From positions 1-30,985 of the forward strand of contig NZ_WJFC01000162.1 in NCBI RefSeq assembly GCF_009725235.1: 30,985 bases of DNA. Reading direction: 5' to 3'. Numbering within the stretch: position 1 is the stretch's first letter; each line of letters starts with the position of its first letter. The notes below the pieces were generated by a model. The model was not told where the DNA came from and did not search any database. It worked only from the letters and a program-made list of their open reading frames with translations. The DNA is from Scytonema sp. UIC 10036 (lineage in GTDB: Bacteria > Cyanobacteriota > Cyanobacteriia > Cyanobacteriales > Nostocaceae). This document shows, in pieces, positions 7,172 to 15,309 of the stretch. The translations under genes were made by a program, and so were the position numbers.

Positions 7172-8725
7172 GTGGATGTAGCTTCCTTAGTCACCGTTTC
7201 AATTATTTTGCTCCTTTTAGCCACTGGGGTTGCCTTGTTAACACGATGGCTTCGTGTTCCATACGTTACAGGATTGGTGTTGGCAGGTTTGCCAATCACT
7301 GAGCTAATCTCTCGTCGTATTGGTTTAGATCCAAACCTTGTTTTGAATCTTTTTCTACCAATTTTAATATTTGATGCTGGTATCAATACAGATATCAGCC
7401 GCCTGCGAAGTACGTTTAAACCAATTGCCCTCCTAGCTGGTCCTGGAGCTGTGTTTTCCAGTGCTATTATTGCTGTTGTGTTGAAATTTGGGTTGGGACT
7501 CGCTTGGATACCCGCTCTATTTGTAGGAGTCATTCTGGCAAACACGGATACGGTTTCAATGATTGCCGTCTTTAAGGAGATTCCAGTACCCTCAAGACTT
7601 TCCACTATTGTTGAAGGAGAAACGCTATTCAATGATGCTGCGGCTCTAGTTTCCTTCAACCTGATTGTGCAAATCTATTCCACAGGTTCGCTCACGTTAC
7701 TACAGGGAATCCAACAGCTGTTATTTATTGCTCTTGGAGGCTGCATAGTAGGGTTAGTGTTGGGCTACTTGAGTATACCTATATTTACCCGTTTAGACGA
7801 TCCCCTAAGCAGTCTCTTACTGACTGTAGCAGTTGCATTAGGAACTTTTCAGATAGGTCAATTTCTCGGTGTATCGGGTGCCGTGGCTGTAGTTGTTGCC
7901 GGATTAATCTTTGGGAATTTTGGGCTTTCTCGGAATATTTCTGCTTCTAGTCGCATTACCTTATTAAGTTTCTGGGAATATGCTAGTTTTAGTGCCAATA
8001 CCTTTATTTTTCTGCTGATTGGTATAGAAATCAATCCGATAACACTTTGGCAAGCTTTACCTGCTGTTTTACTCGCTGTTTTGGCGTATCAAGTCGGACG
8101 AGTTCTTACGGTTTACCCACTGCTAGCAGGGGTTCGTTGGTTTGACCGCCCAATTCCGCTACGCTGGCAACATCTACTATTTCTGGGCAACATCAAAGGT
8201 TCACTCTCAATGGCTCTAGCGTTAAGCTTACCTACTACATTGCCCGGTCGTGAAAGTCTCATCACTCTAGTCTTTGGCAGCGTGCTGGTGTCATTAGTGG
8301 GTCAGGGTTTAAGCTTGCCCTGGTTGGTCAAACGCTTAAAATTATCTCAATTTTCCAAGGCTCAGCAGCACATTGAAGAATTGCAAGCCCAATTAATTAC
8401 ATCTAAGGCAGCGCAGGATGAATTAGATAGCTTGTTGAAGTCAGGAGTGTTGCCAAAATCTGTCTATGAGGAGATGCGATCGGCTTACCAGGTGCGAATC
8501 GCTGGGGCAGAAAAGGCACTAAGAGAATTTTACAATCGCCGCCCTGACGAGTTTGAAACTAACAGTGGCGAGCTGAGTAAACTGGAGGCTATTCGCCGTC
8601 GTTTACTGCTAGCAGAAAAAGGGGCGCTCAATGATGCAATGCGTAAGCAAATTTTGTCGGAAGATATTGTGCGAGGACGGATACAAACGATTGATGAACA
8701 GTTGCTCCGACTTGATGATGATTGA
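7172..8725 (+). CDS. CPA1-family Na+(K+)/H+ antiporter
   Basis: A cation:proton exchanger of about 517 residues. About 12 membrane segments fill the first 380 residues and include the conserved core ILANTDTVSMIAVFKEI and the ion-binding GETLFNDAAALVSF segment of NhaP/CPA1 proteins. A charged cytoplasmic tail of about 130 residues follows (alpha-helical, Gln/Glu/Lys-rich), a common site of regulation in this family. It exchanges Na+ or K+ for protons across the plasma membrane. The start is uncertain: GTG 7172 fits homologue length, whereas a TTG at 7100 adds 24 unlike residues; neither has a clear ribosome site. It converges with the DUF3124 lipoprotein gene (7-bp gap) beyond which lies a TrkA/RCK gene. 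That proximity supports an ion-homeostasis locus. Confidence 0.93.
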   Translation: MDVASLVTVSIILLLLATGVALLTRWLRVPYVTGLVLAGLPITELISRRIGLDPNLVLNLFLPILIFDAGINTDISRLRSTFKPIALLAGPGAVFSSAIIAVVLKFGLGLAWIPALFVGVILANTDTVSMIAVFKEIPVPSRLSTIVEGETLFNDAAALVSFNLIVQIYSTGSLTLLQGIQQLLFIALGGCIVGLVLGYLSIPIFTRLDDPLSSLLLTVAVALGTFQIGQFLGVSGAVAVVVAGLIFGNFGLSRNISASSRITLLSFWEYASFSANTFIFLLIGIEINPITLWQALPAVLLAVLAYQVGRVLTVYPLLAGVRWFDRPIPLRWQHLLFLGNIKGSLSMALALSLPTTLPGRESLITLVFGSVLVSLVGQGLSLPWLVKRLKLSQFSKAQQHIEELQAQLITSKAAQDELDSLLKSGVLPKSVYEEMRSAYQVRIAGAEKALREFYNRRPDEFETNSGELSKLEAIRRRLLLAEKGALNDAMRKQILSEDIVRGRIQTIDEQLLRLDDD

Positions 8726-8732
8726 TAACTTT

Positions 8733-9305
8733 TCAAGATCCTTGTTTCGGTAGTGAACCTTTTGAGCTATTTTGACTTTTAATGACCTTACCAGGGCTGG
8801 TAAAAGAAATTCCTTGCTGAAAGTCAGTACCAATCATGACTGCTTCTACTATCGGTGAAGATATTTCTGTTTGGGCTACCCATTCTACAATAAAGTTTGC
8901 GCCTAAACCGCCACTGGTATCATTTCTATTAATAAAAAAATCTGTTGAAGCTAGGGCATCAAGTTGAATGGGGCGCTCCAAATACTGCTTAACTAATTTT
9001 CCCTGCGAGTCATAGTAGCGCACAGAAGTAACGACCATTGGATTTCCCAAATCTGTATTGCGAATACTGAGCGTAGCCGCTAAGTTGAAAACCTCCTGCT
9101 GATTGTGATGATAGATATGGGAATAGATAGGAACGTAGATTGTTTGACCCATTGCTATCTTAAAATTTTCATCTAGAGTTACCACCTTATACGATGGGGT
9201 TGCCAGAGTATTATTTGGTTGTGGCTTCGGTGTCATTTGATTTGATTGACAAGACACAAGAACAATGGATGTCATTGCCAAATAAAAATATTGATAAAGC
9301 TTCAT
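8733..9305 (-). CDS. DUF3124 lipoprotein
   Basis: A predicted lipoprotein of about 190 residues. The N-terminus has a short positive head, a hydrophobic run and a lipobox ending LVSC with Cys19, after which a Pro/Gln/Asn-rich spacer leads into the DUF3124 domain. Recognisable parts are GQTIYVPIYSHIYH, LSIRNTD, VTSVRYYDSQGKLV and the C-terminal GGLGANFIVEWVA segment. The function is unknown; the family is found in cyanobacteria and other bacteria. I chose ATG 9303-9305, which places the lipobox correctly and starts 4 nt after the TrkA stop. A longer frame to 9335 would overlap trkA and spoil the signal. The close spacing implies co-transcription with TrkA, M56 and BlaI. Confidence 0.85.
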   Translation of the reverse strand: MKLYQYFYLAMTSIVLVSCQSNQMTPKPQPNNTLATPSYKVVTLDENFKIAMGQTIYVPIYSHIYHHNQQEVFNLAATLSIRNTDLGNPMVVTSVRYYDSQGKLVKQYLERPIQLDALASTDFFINRNDTSGGLGANFIVEWVAQTEISSPIVEAVMIGTDFQQGISFTSPGKVIKSQNSSKGSLPKQGS

Positions 9306-9309
9306 TAAA

Positions 9310-9987
9310 TTATTTACAGCCTTCAATAAAATCAATGACTTGATGTAAAGACCCTGGTTTGGTCACAATCAGTATAGTCGAACCCGGTTCTAGTACGGTA
9401 CTACCATTAGGAATCATCAAATCTTCGTGAGGGTGGGGTTGATAGCCAATAATGAGAGAGCCAGTAGGAAATCGAGAATCTTGAGCAATTTCGGCAACGC
9501 TACGACCAACAACATAGCAATTGTTTGGAATAGCAAGTTTTAAAACCTCAATCTGTCCTTGCTCAAAATGCATCATTGATTCTACTTGCGGATACTCAAT
9601 AGAATTCACCATTGTTGAAACAGATAGTTCAACAGTACTAATCACATGAGTAGCTCCTGCGAAACGCAGTGGTTCAGCAAAATCAGAATGGCGCATCCGA
9701 GACAGGATATGAGAAACACCGTAGTGCCGAGCAAGGGTTACCATCGCTAAGTTCAAAGCATCGTTTCGCAAAACAGCAGCCAGAGCATCAGCTTTACGAA
9801 TTCCCGCTTCTAACAACACTTCTGTACTGACAGCACTTCCTTCAAAAGCCATCGCTCCGACTTGTTCGCGGGCATAACGGCAAGCAGTAGGGTCAATATC
9901 AATGACGGCAACAGTATGACCTAGTTCTACCAATTTTTGAGCCAAAGAAAGTCCTACTAAGCCTGCTCCACCAATTAGCACGTACAT
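9310..9987 (-). CDS. TrkA/RCK-type NAD-binding K+ transport regulator
   Basis: A 225-residue cytoplasmic protein with a TrkA-N (RCK_N) Rossmann domain (about 1-120, glycine motif GGAGLVG at 6-12 and acidic IDID after strand 2) and a TrkA-C (RCK_C) domain (about 140-222). RCK proteins bind NAD(H), ATP or c-di-nucleotides and gate K+ channels, Trk/Ktr transporters or K+/H+ antiporters. No channel or TrkH/KtrB subunit lies beside it; the nearest transporter is the convergent CPA1 antiporter, a possible partner by inference. It is the third gene of a tight minus-strand set, 16 bp after M56 and 4 bp before the lipoprotein. The start ATG 9985-9987 is the only sensible one. Length is that of a single-RCK protein, not the double TrkA of enterobacteria. 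Confidence 0.9.
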   Translation of the reverse strand: MYVLIGGAGLVGLSLAQKLVELGHTVAVIDIDPTACRYAREQVGAMAFEGSAVSTEVLLEAGIRKADALAAVLRNDALNLAMVTLARHYGVSHILSRMRHSDFAEPLRFAGATHVISTVELSVSTMVNSIEYPQVESMMHFEQGQIEVLKLAIPNNCYVVGRSVAEIAQDSRFPTGSLIIGYQPHPHEDLMIPNGSTVLEPGSTILIVTKPGSLHQVIDFIEGCK

Positions 9988-10003
9988 GGCTGCTCCTAAT
10001 ACT

Positions 10004-10843
10004 TCAGGTATGGAATATGACAGTAACCATGGGTAAAAATGCTAGAAGGAAGCTTTTCCAAAACTGCAAGTTTGATTGTGGAACGGGCTGCGGTTCTTCT
10101 AGCAAGGCTTCTATTCTCTGTTCCAAACGGTCAGAGCTACTCGAACCTAAAGCCGCACAGCAAATTTCTGAGGATACAGATGGGGTACTAGCCACTAATA
10201 ATAGCGATTCTGCTAGTAGTAGTGGGTCTACTCTTGATGCAGCATATAAATCGGCTCGGAGTTCGCGCAATGTCACCAATTCTTGCCACAAGGCTTCTGT
10301 GTTAGGCAACCAAGCTGTGCAAAAACGCGCCCATCCCAACCAAAAAAACCAAAATGTGTCTCGGTAGTGGAAATGTCCTTGCTCGTGAGCAAAGACTGTT
10401 TCTAATTGTTCTGGGGTAAGAGTTTGCAGCAGCCCTTCACTAAGGACGAGTTGAGGTTGCCAAAATCCGATTTGACCGGCAAATAATGCTCTTGTATTGA
10501 GAACTCTGACTCGCTGTCCTGCAATGTTAGCTGGTAAACAATTGCGGGTAGATTGAATAGACTGCCATCCTTCTACTGCCAGTTTAATGCATGAAATGGC
10601 AATAAAAGCAAGAGCACCTAATGCTAAAACATACCCAAAACAACCCGTCTGCAAGCCGCCCATTTTGCCTTGGGGTCCCATGCACAGTAGAGCAATATCT
10701 GTCATAAAAATGAGCAATGGGGGAAAGAGAAATAAAAAGAGTGTTTTTTGCCATCGCTCATTCCAGTTACCTTGAATTTTTGTCGATTCAGACCTCATCC
10801 AATAAGCAACTGTTAAAGCAGATAGAATCATCAAAATATGCAT
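10004..10843 (-). CDS. M56-family membrane metalloprotease (BlaR1-like)
   Basis: A 279-residue membrane protease. Three hydrophobic segments occur before the catalytic domain (about 1-16, 33-55 and 66-90). The zinc motif HEQGH lies at 153-157, with the third ligand likely Glu194 in RELRAD. A further hydrophobic stretch follows at about 163-180, and the C-terminus ends in another (about 262-277). M56 proteases such as BlaR1 and MecR1 cleave or trigger cleavage of a partner BlaI/MecI repressor in response to an envelope signal. Here there is no penicillin-binding sensor domain, so the signal is not necessarily a beta-lactam. The start codon overlaps the repressor stop (TAATG at 10843), indicating translational coupling. 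Function is inferred from family and pairing. Confidence 0.92.
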   Translation of the reverse strand: MHILMILSALTVAYWMRSESTKIQGNWNERWQKTLFLFLFPPLLIFMTDIALLCMGPQGKMGGLQTGCFGYVLALGALAFIAISCIKLAVEGWQSIQSTRNCLPANIAGQRVRVLNTRALFAGQIGFWQPQLVLSEGLLQTLTPEQLETVFAHEQGHFHYRDTFWFFWLGWARFCTAWLPNTEALWQELVTLRELRADLYAASRVDPLLLAESLLLVASTPSVSSEICCAALGSSSSDRLEQRIEALLEEPQPVPQSNLQFWKSFLLAFLPMVTVIFHT

Positions 10844-11262
10844 TATTTCTCCTCCCTGGCTTGGCGTGCAGCTTGAATGCGTTTCGCGATCGCTTGTATT
10901 TGCTCGGTCGCCGCTTCATCAAGAGTATCAGCAAAAGCAGCAACTACATCGGGGTTACCTACCGCTAAAAAGCGTCGTAGCTGCTCGTGTGCTCGAATCA
11001 TTTCTGCTTGCTGCTGTGTCACTAATGGTCGCCAATAAAACGCTCGCCCTTTTTTGTCACAAGCTAACCAACCTTTGTCTGTAAGGCGACGCAACACGGT
11101 GGTGACCGACGTATATGCTAACTCTCGGTTGGGATCGGCTAAGATGCGATCGTGTACATCTTTAACTGTAGCCGAACTGAGTTCCCAAATAATACTCAAA
11201 ATCTCTGCTTCTAAGGGACCTAAGGATAGTTGTTTGGGGCGGTAGTTTGGTAAAGGTGCCAT
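10843..11262 (-). CDS. BlaI/MecI-family transcriptional repressor
   Basis: A 139-residue DNA-binding protein. The winged-helix BlaI/MecI fold covers about residues 12-85 (LGPLEAEILSIIWEL, recognition region YTSVTTVLRRLTDKGW, wing GRAFYWRP), followed by a helical dimerisation region. Family members repress their own operon until cleaved in a pathway started by the partner M56 protease, which is the next gene and overlaps by one base. It is first in a four-gene minus-strand set (BlaI, M56, TrkA, DUF3124). Its operator probably lies in 11263-11534, which it shares with the divergent comB gene; I saw no convincing TACA-N-TGTA site. The ATG at 11260-11262 fits family length. High confidence for the family; the target signal is unknown. 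Confidence 0.93.
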   Translation of the reverse strand: MAPLPNYRPKQLSLGPLEAEILSIIWELSSATVKDVHDRILADPNRELAYTSVTTVLRRLTDKGWLACDKKGRAFYWRPLVTQQQAEMIRAHEQLRRFLAVGNPDVVAAFADTLDEAATEQIQAIAKRIQAARQAREEK

Positions 11263-11534
11263 GTCGGTTTGAGTTTTTAATAGGACATCTAGCTTAGGGC
11301 GTGGGTTATGGTTCCCTATAGTTTAAGCCAAGCATAACTTGTTTGAACTGTCTGTTCTTTCTTTAAGATTACCCTTTATCTTTCAATTGATAAGTTTTTC
11401 CTGCCCTAGCAATAGGAATTTCCAATAGATACTTCCTTAGATTTACCCTCATTCTTGATAATTGTAGGGGCATACACTAGTTAGAATGTTTGTCATGAGT
11501 ATAAATCATTAATTAAATTAGGTGTAACCAATCC

Positions 11535-12296
11535 GTGAAGCTATACATTTACCATACCCCGGAGTCAACTCCAGCACATGAAGTACCAGAATGCGCGATC
11601 GCAGTTGATGTGCTGCGAGCTACGACTACGATAGCGACAGTCTTGTCTGCTGGAGGCGAAGCCGTCGAAGCTTTCAGCGATTTGGATAAACTGATGACAG
11701 AGAGTGAAAAATGGTCTCCAGAAAAACGCTTGCGAGCAGGAGAACGGGGTGGTGGAAAGGTTCCTGGCTTTGATTTGGGTAACTCTCCTCTTGATTGTAC
11801 GCCGGAATTAGTACGAGGACGGCGTTTGTTTATTAGCACCACTAACGGCACTCGGACGTTACAAAGAATACAAAACTCTAAAACTGTACTAACCGCTGCT
11901 TTTGTTAACCGTGCTACAGTGGTGCAATATCTTGTAGAAAAACAACCAGAAACAGTTTGGATTGTTGGCTCGGGTTGGGAAGGCAGTTTTTCTCTGGAAG
12001 ACACAGCTTGTGCGGGTGCAATTGCTCATAGTGTTTTACAACATACAAAGTTGTCAGCTGATGAAGTTGCTGGTAATGATGAAGTGGTTAGTGCGATCGC
12101 TCTCTACTCCCAATGGCAAGACAACTTACTTGGGCTATTCCATCATGCCAGTCATGGCAAACGTTTGTTACGCCTGGAATGTCATGAAGACCTGAAATAT
12201 TGCTCTCAAGAAGATATTTTAGATGTTTTACCCATGCAAGAAAAACCTGGAGTTTTAAAGAGTAGACAATTAACCAGAGCATTCTTAGCACGTTAG
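11535..12296 (+). CDS. comB: Probable 2-phosphosulfolactate phosphatase
   Basis: A 253-residue cytoplasmic protein of the ComB family. Conserved segments are [17 protein letters not shown] near the N-terminus, the [18 protein letters not shown] loop (about 70-87), [12 protein letters not shown], the [18 protein letters not shown] segment and [11 protein letters not shown]. ComB removes phosphate from 2-phosphosulfolactate in coenzyme M synthesis in methanogens. Cyanobacteria keep the protein without making coenzyme M, so its substrate here is not established and may involve sulfolactate metabolism. The GTG start at 11535 fits family length; the upstream region of 272 bp is shared with the divergent blaI gene. 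A hairpin at 12335-12364 lies 38 bp past the stop. The family call is very secure. Confidence 0.92.
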   Translation: MKLYIYHTPESTPAHEVPECAIAVDVLRATTTIATVLSAGGEAVEAFSDLDKLMTESEKWSPEKRLRAGERGGGKVPGFDLGNSPLDCTPELVRGRRLFISTTNGTRTLQRIQNSKTVLTAAFVNRATVVQYLVEKQPETVWIVGSGWEGSFSLEDTACAGAIAHSVLQHTKLSADEVAGNDEVVSAIALYSQWQDNLLGLFHHASHGKRLLRLECHEDLKYCSQEDILDVLPMQEKPGVLKSRQLTRAFLAR

Positions 12297-12334
12297 CGTT
12301 TGATTTTTAACGAATGAGAACAAGCATTAACCAC

Positions 12335-12364
12335 TGTAGGGGCGCAAGGCATTGCGCCCCTACA
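12335..12364. repeat. Palindromic hairpin downstream of comB
   Basis: A perfect 13-bp stem TGTAGGGGCGCAA / TTGCGCCCCTACA with the 4-nt loop GGCA lies between the convergent comB and immunity-like genes. It could serve as a bidirectional terminator, but no T run follows on either side. The GTAGGGGCGCAA core is a dispersed palindrome type widespread in cyanobacterial genomes. Confidence 0.75.
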
Positions 12365-12440
12365 AATCTGAAACGACTATTATCCGTTAATGCATAAAAG
12401 CGTCAATTTGTATAGTGCGTAAGTCCTAACTCCATCGGCT

Positions 12441-12800
12441 TCACACTTCTACTTTGTGAGAGTTGTGATTAAAGTTATCCTCAATTGAGGATTGGCTCTT
12501 GTTCCGACTCTGAAATTTTTCCCACAAGTCAAACAGCCGATCTAAAGCATCTCTCTCATCGACAGAATGAAATAAGATAAGACTTGCCCAAGATTGGGTT
12601 GTTTGAAGATTGTATCTTGAGCGCAACCAAGACAAAAACTCTTCAAATTCTCGATCTGGCTCAGTTTTGGATAAATTCAGTTGGTTTCTCGCTAGCTCAT
12701 ATCCATAATAAAATGACTGAAAATCAAAAATTGAATATCGACTTAAATAAAGAGTTGGTCTTTTTTTAATTTCTGGTAAGAGATCGGAAAAACTCACCAT
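12441..12800 (-). CDS. Small immunity-like protein next to papain-fold toxin remnant
   Basis: A 119-residue soluble protein with no signal peptide or membrane segment. It opens with a pattern I associate with small proteins next to papain-fold toxins in cyanobacteria: LLPEIKKRPTLYLSRYSIFDFQSF, an aromatic-rich helix, then FEEFLSWLRSRY, TQSWASLILFHSVDERDALDRLFDLWEKF, and a polar tail. It starts 26 bp after the end of the toxin-domain remnant on the same strand, the usual toxin-then-immunity order. By position and composition it is a likely neutraliser of that toxin; this is inference from family resemblance and linkage. It is intact although its toxin is broken, which fits retention for protection against related strains. 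ATG 12798-12800; a weak purine stretch GAGGAAA lies about 8 nt upstream. Confidence 0.65.
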   Translation of the reverse strand: MVSFSDLLPEIKKRPTLYLSRYSIFDFQSFYYGYELARNQLNLSKTEPDREFEEFLSWLRSRYNLQTTQSWASLILFHSVDERDALDRLFDLWEKFQSRNKSQSSIEDNFNHNSHKVEV

Positions 12801-12826
12801 ATGACATTTCCTCTGATAGTATGATA

Positions 12827-13207
12827 TTACTCTATCTGCTCCACCATTGTGAGATTAAGTTGATTGCCAGGGATGGTGACTAAATCTTGGAGCCATAGTT
12901 CTATTGGTTTTCCTTCAGGATACAAGTTATCAAACACTTTTTCCACTCCTTCTATTTCAATAACTATTGCTTCATGGAATCCATTGGTAGCAATCTGTTG
13001 ATTTGTCCCATCATCGTAGATAATTCCTTGCAATCCATAAGGTTAAGCAGTTTCGACTCGAATATGTCTACCTTTTAGCTTTTGGCTCTTCAAGTAAGCT
13101 TTAATAGCAACAGCACATTGGACGCAAGTGCCAATGTCGTATTGAGCGACGATCGCTTTAATGTCATCAATTTGATTGAAGCGAATTTTTCCTCCTTCAC
13201 TTTTCAG
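12827..13207 (-). pseudogene. Papain-fold toxin domain, interrupted by an in-frame stop
   Basis: Read on the minus strand from 13207, the frame gives IDDIKAIVAQYDIGTCVQCA, AIKAYLKSQKLKGRHIRVETA, a TAA at 13043-13045, then PYGLQGIIYDDG, NGFHEAIVIEIEGVEKVFDN and LYPEGKPIELWL, ending at TAA 12827. This is the layout of the papain-fold toxin (Tox-PL type) carried by polymorphic toxins: nucleophile Cys in GTCVQC, His in NGFHEAI, and a downstream acidic/Asn position in VFDN. The frame is otherwise continuous across the stop, so one change (CAA to TAA, for example) would explain it. Upstream, a TGA at 13208-13210 ends the frame and no ATG starts it, so the N-terminal delivery part is also gone. Only a 68-residue piece starting at TTG 13033 could still be made, without the cysteine. 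Confidence 0.7.
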
Positions 13208-13414
13208 TCATAAAAATAATCACAATAATTCTCCTGAATCTTCTTTATCCTTTGCTCTAATCTAATATTTTAGAATTATAAGTCTCATTTGCTACCGATT
13301 GTCTCGCCCGCTTTCGTTTGCCAGTAGACGAGATGTTCACACTACTAAAAATCGCTCATTGTACTGCACTCAAGTGCGAACTGCTATAGTACTCCCTTTC
13401 TACCCGAAGATTAT

Positions 13415-14722
13415 CTATTTAAATGAACCGCAAAGACGCCTTTGAGAAGTTCCTACAGATCGAATCCTGGTTTTCCGACTCACCGTACCCGTTTCCGGTT
13501 TAACCACGTTAACTACATCAGCAAACAATGCTTCTCCTTCTTCTAAACAAGAGAGGACTACTGGAGAGTGACTACTCAGTAACATCTGAGATAACGGTTC
13601 AGTTTCATCTACTTCCTGACTGGTTAGATCGGTGACTCCTTCCCGTAACCGTTCCATCAGTGTCTTTAACCGAAACGGGTGAACTCCATTTTCTGGTTCC
13701 TCAAAACAGACTAAACCGCGATGTTTTGGGTCATACATGAGAACTAGAAGCGCTAGAACCCGCAAAGTTCCATCGGAGATTACGCGAGAGCTAAAGGAAA
13801 TACCATCTCGATCGCCAATTTCAATCTGGTATTCTTTATTTTTCTTATCCAAAGAAACGTCCAAATCTACTATTCCCGGAATTAGGGAAGTCAGTGAAGC
13901 AGCAATATCCGCTATGACTCCTTTTGGTTGACTTTCAGTTGCTGTCTCTGTTTGAATGCGAGCTAACACTGTAGCAAGATTTGCCCCATCTGGTTCCAGT
14001 TCAAAGGCGGCGGTAGTGGGACTGGGACGACGCAACTTATATGGGTCAAGCTGGAGAAAGCGCCAAGAGCGCATTTCTTCACGAATGGCATAAAGATGGG
14101 GATATTCAGCACTGGTAATGCTGGAAAGTACGCTCTGCTCAGCATGAGTGGCTTTCTGGCTACGACCTACCCCAGATGCATCTGGCATGATTTGAAAACG
14201 GCGTTGACCGTTGGTTCCAACTGTGGTCAGCCAAGGAAAGGAGTGTCCGTATTTAAGAAATGCTTGCTGAAATTGAAGTGACAGTTTTCGTCCTTGAAAC
14301 CACTTATCCTTATCTGATAATATAGGATACGCTGCTTCTTTAACTACTACCAACTGCTCTAATCCAAGGGCAACTTGGCGTAATTCAATTTCAATCTCAT
14401 AACGTACACGAGAGTGAGAAATCTCCACAGTCTCACCCCAAGAATCACGCACAAAAGGAGCAAGGAGTAACTCAACGGCAAAAGCCATGCGGGTGCTTCT
14501 TGAACCATCAGCCTGAATGCGAAATAGCTCAACAGGTTCACCTCGCAAGTCCCGTACAGAGGAACGCACATCACTGCTTGCTAAATTTAACAGCAATCGA
14601 ATGGCATCAAACAGGTTGGACTTTCCAGAAGCATTTAGTCCCAAAATCACTTGCATTGGTTCCAAATCTAAACTAAATCTCTCAAAAGTTTTAAAACCGT
14701 CAATCTCAATTCGAGTAAGCAT
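13415..14722 (-). CDS. RecF/SMC-like AAA ATPase (COG4637 type), C-terminus possibly replaced
   Basis: A 435-residue ATP-binding protein. The N-terminus LTRIEIDGFKTF and Walker A GLNASGKS (28-35) are of the RecF/SMC/OLD type. The signature-like segment SDGTLR (326-331), Walker B with catalytic glutamate CFEEPENGVHP (339-349) and the LLSSHSP switch (381-387) complete the head domain. Family members act in DNA repair or in defence systems with a partner nuclease; none is adjacent here, and no DUF4276-type gene follows. The last residues, SQRRLCGSFK, are encoded by a sequence resembling a common dispersed cyanobacterial repeat (CTTTGCG/TGCGGTTCA type), so the natural C-terminus may have been lost. 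ATG 14720-14722 places the first strand correctly. It stands alone, 183 bp from the next gene upstream. Confidence 0.88.
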   Translation of the reverse strand: MLTRIEIDGFKTFERFSLDLEPMQVILGLNASGKSNLFDAIRLLLNLASSDVRSSVRDLRGEPVELFRIQADGSRSTRMAFAVELLLAPFVRDSWGETVEISHSRVRYEIEIELRQVALGLEQLVVVKEAAYPILSDKDKWFQGRKLSLQFQQAFLKYGHSFPWLTTVGTNGQRRFQIMPDASGVGRSQKATHAEQSVLSSITSAEYPHLYAIREEMRSWRFLQLDPYKLRRPSPTTAAFELEPDGANLATVLARIQTETATESQPKGVIADIAASLTSLIPGIVDLDVSLDKKNKEYQIEIGDRDGISFSSRVISDGTLRVLALLVLMYDPKHRGLVCFEEPENGVHPFRLKTLMERLREGVTDLTSQEVDETEPLSQMLLSSHSPVVLSCLEEGEALFADVVNVVKPETGTVSRKTRIRSVGTSQRRLCGSFK

Positions 14723-14905
14723 CTTTAATTCTCTGGCAAGTCGTGCCTCAATTTTTATAAAATTGGTGCCTTTAAATTACTATTGTCATCAACCACGCAA
14801 CAGTTTTGCAATATCTCATAGATAATTCCAGGACTGACGTAACTTCAACATTAGCGCGGGGATTTCACGCGTTGCAGATCCCCCCATCTTCCCCCAAGTC
14901 AACAA

Positions 14906-15238
14906 TCAACTGTCAACAAATGGGTCAGGTTTACCGATGCCTAACTCAATTAATTTGACTTTCACATCAAGAGGATACTTGCCACAGTAGTAATATTTTT
15001 TGTCCAAAAGATTAGCTAAATAATATCCTTCTTTGCCGCCATTGATTTTGAAAAACTCTTTTGCTACTTTTGTCATAGAGGTTCCAAAACCGACAAATGT
15101 ATCCTTGATTGAAAATCGTGGCAAATTAAAAGGATTGTAAAACGTCTCTCCATGTATAAAAGCCCACTGAGTTCCTTGACGTAAAGCCACCTGGTAGTAA
15201 ACAGGCATCACAACAGAAGTTTTAGAATCTGCTAACAT
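14906..15238 (-). CDS. Small uncharacterised protein
   Basis: A 110-residue soluble protein I do not recognise. It is rich in aromatic residues, with segments VVMPVYYQVALRQGTQWAF, FYNPFNLPRF and GGKEGYYLANLLDKKYYYCGKYP, a single cysteine at about 86, and no signal peptide or membrane segment. The composition is that of an ordinary folded protein, not a shadow frame. It lies 71 bp downstream of the 64-residue gene at 15310-15504 on the same strand, with a G-U-containing hairpin between them (15267-15298). ATG 15236-15238 has a weak TAAGAGA about 12 nt upstream. It may belong to the same transcript as the upstream small gene; no function can be assigned. Confidence 0.65.
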   Translation of the reverse strand: MLADSKTSVVMPVYYQVALRQGTQWAFIHGETFYNPFNLPRFSIKDTFVGFGTSMTKVAKEFFKINGGKEGYYLANLLDKKYYYCGKYPLDVKVKLIELGIGKPDPFVDS

Positions 15239-15266
15239 AAAATTATATTCTCTTACTCAAATCAAG

Positions 15267-15298
15267 AAACAGCCCCTAGCTGCAACCAGGGACTGTTT
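15267..15298 (-). terminator. Hairpin between two small genes, minus-strand RNA
   Basis: On the minus strand AAACAGTCCCTGG (15298-15286) pairs with CTAGGGGCTGTTT (15279-15267) over 13 positions with a 6-nt loop. The two imperfect positions are G-U pairs only in the minus-strand transcript, so the structure belongs to that strand. TTTCTTGATTT follows as a weak U tract. It may attenuate transcription from the 64-residue gene into the 110-residue gene. Confidence 0.6.
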
Positions 15299-15309
15299 TT
15301 CAACTAGAC

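Noticed and set aside
7129..7659. A 176-codon open frame antisense to the antiporter
   Set aside because: The sense strand encodes unmistakable CPA1 motifs, and the antisense product has no recognisable domain.
11463..11476. TGTA-N6-TACA as a BlaI operator
   Set aside because: BlaI-type sites have TACA facing TGTA in the opposite order; this pair is inverted and weak.
11549..12004. A 151-codon open frame antisense to comB
   Set aside because: It is a shadow of comB: the sense frame has clear family motifs, while the antisense product is rich in Ser/Thr/Lys without domain features.
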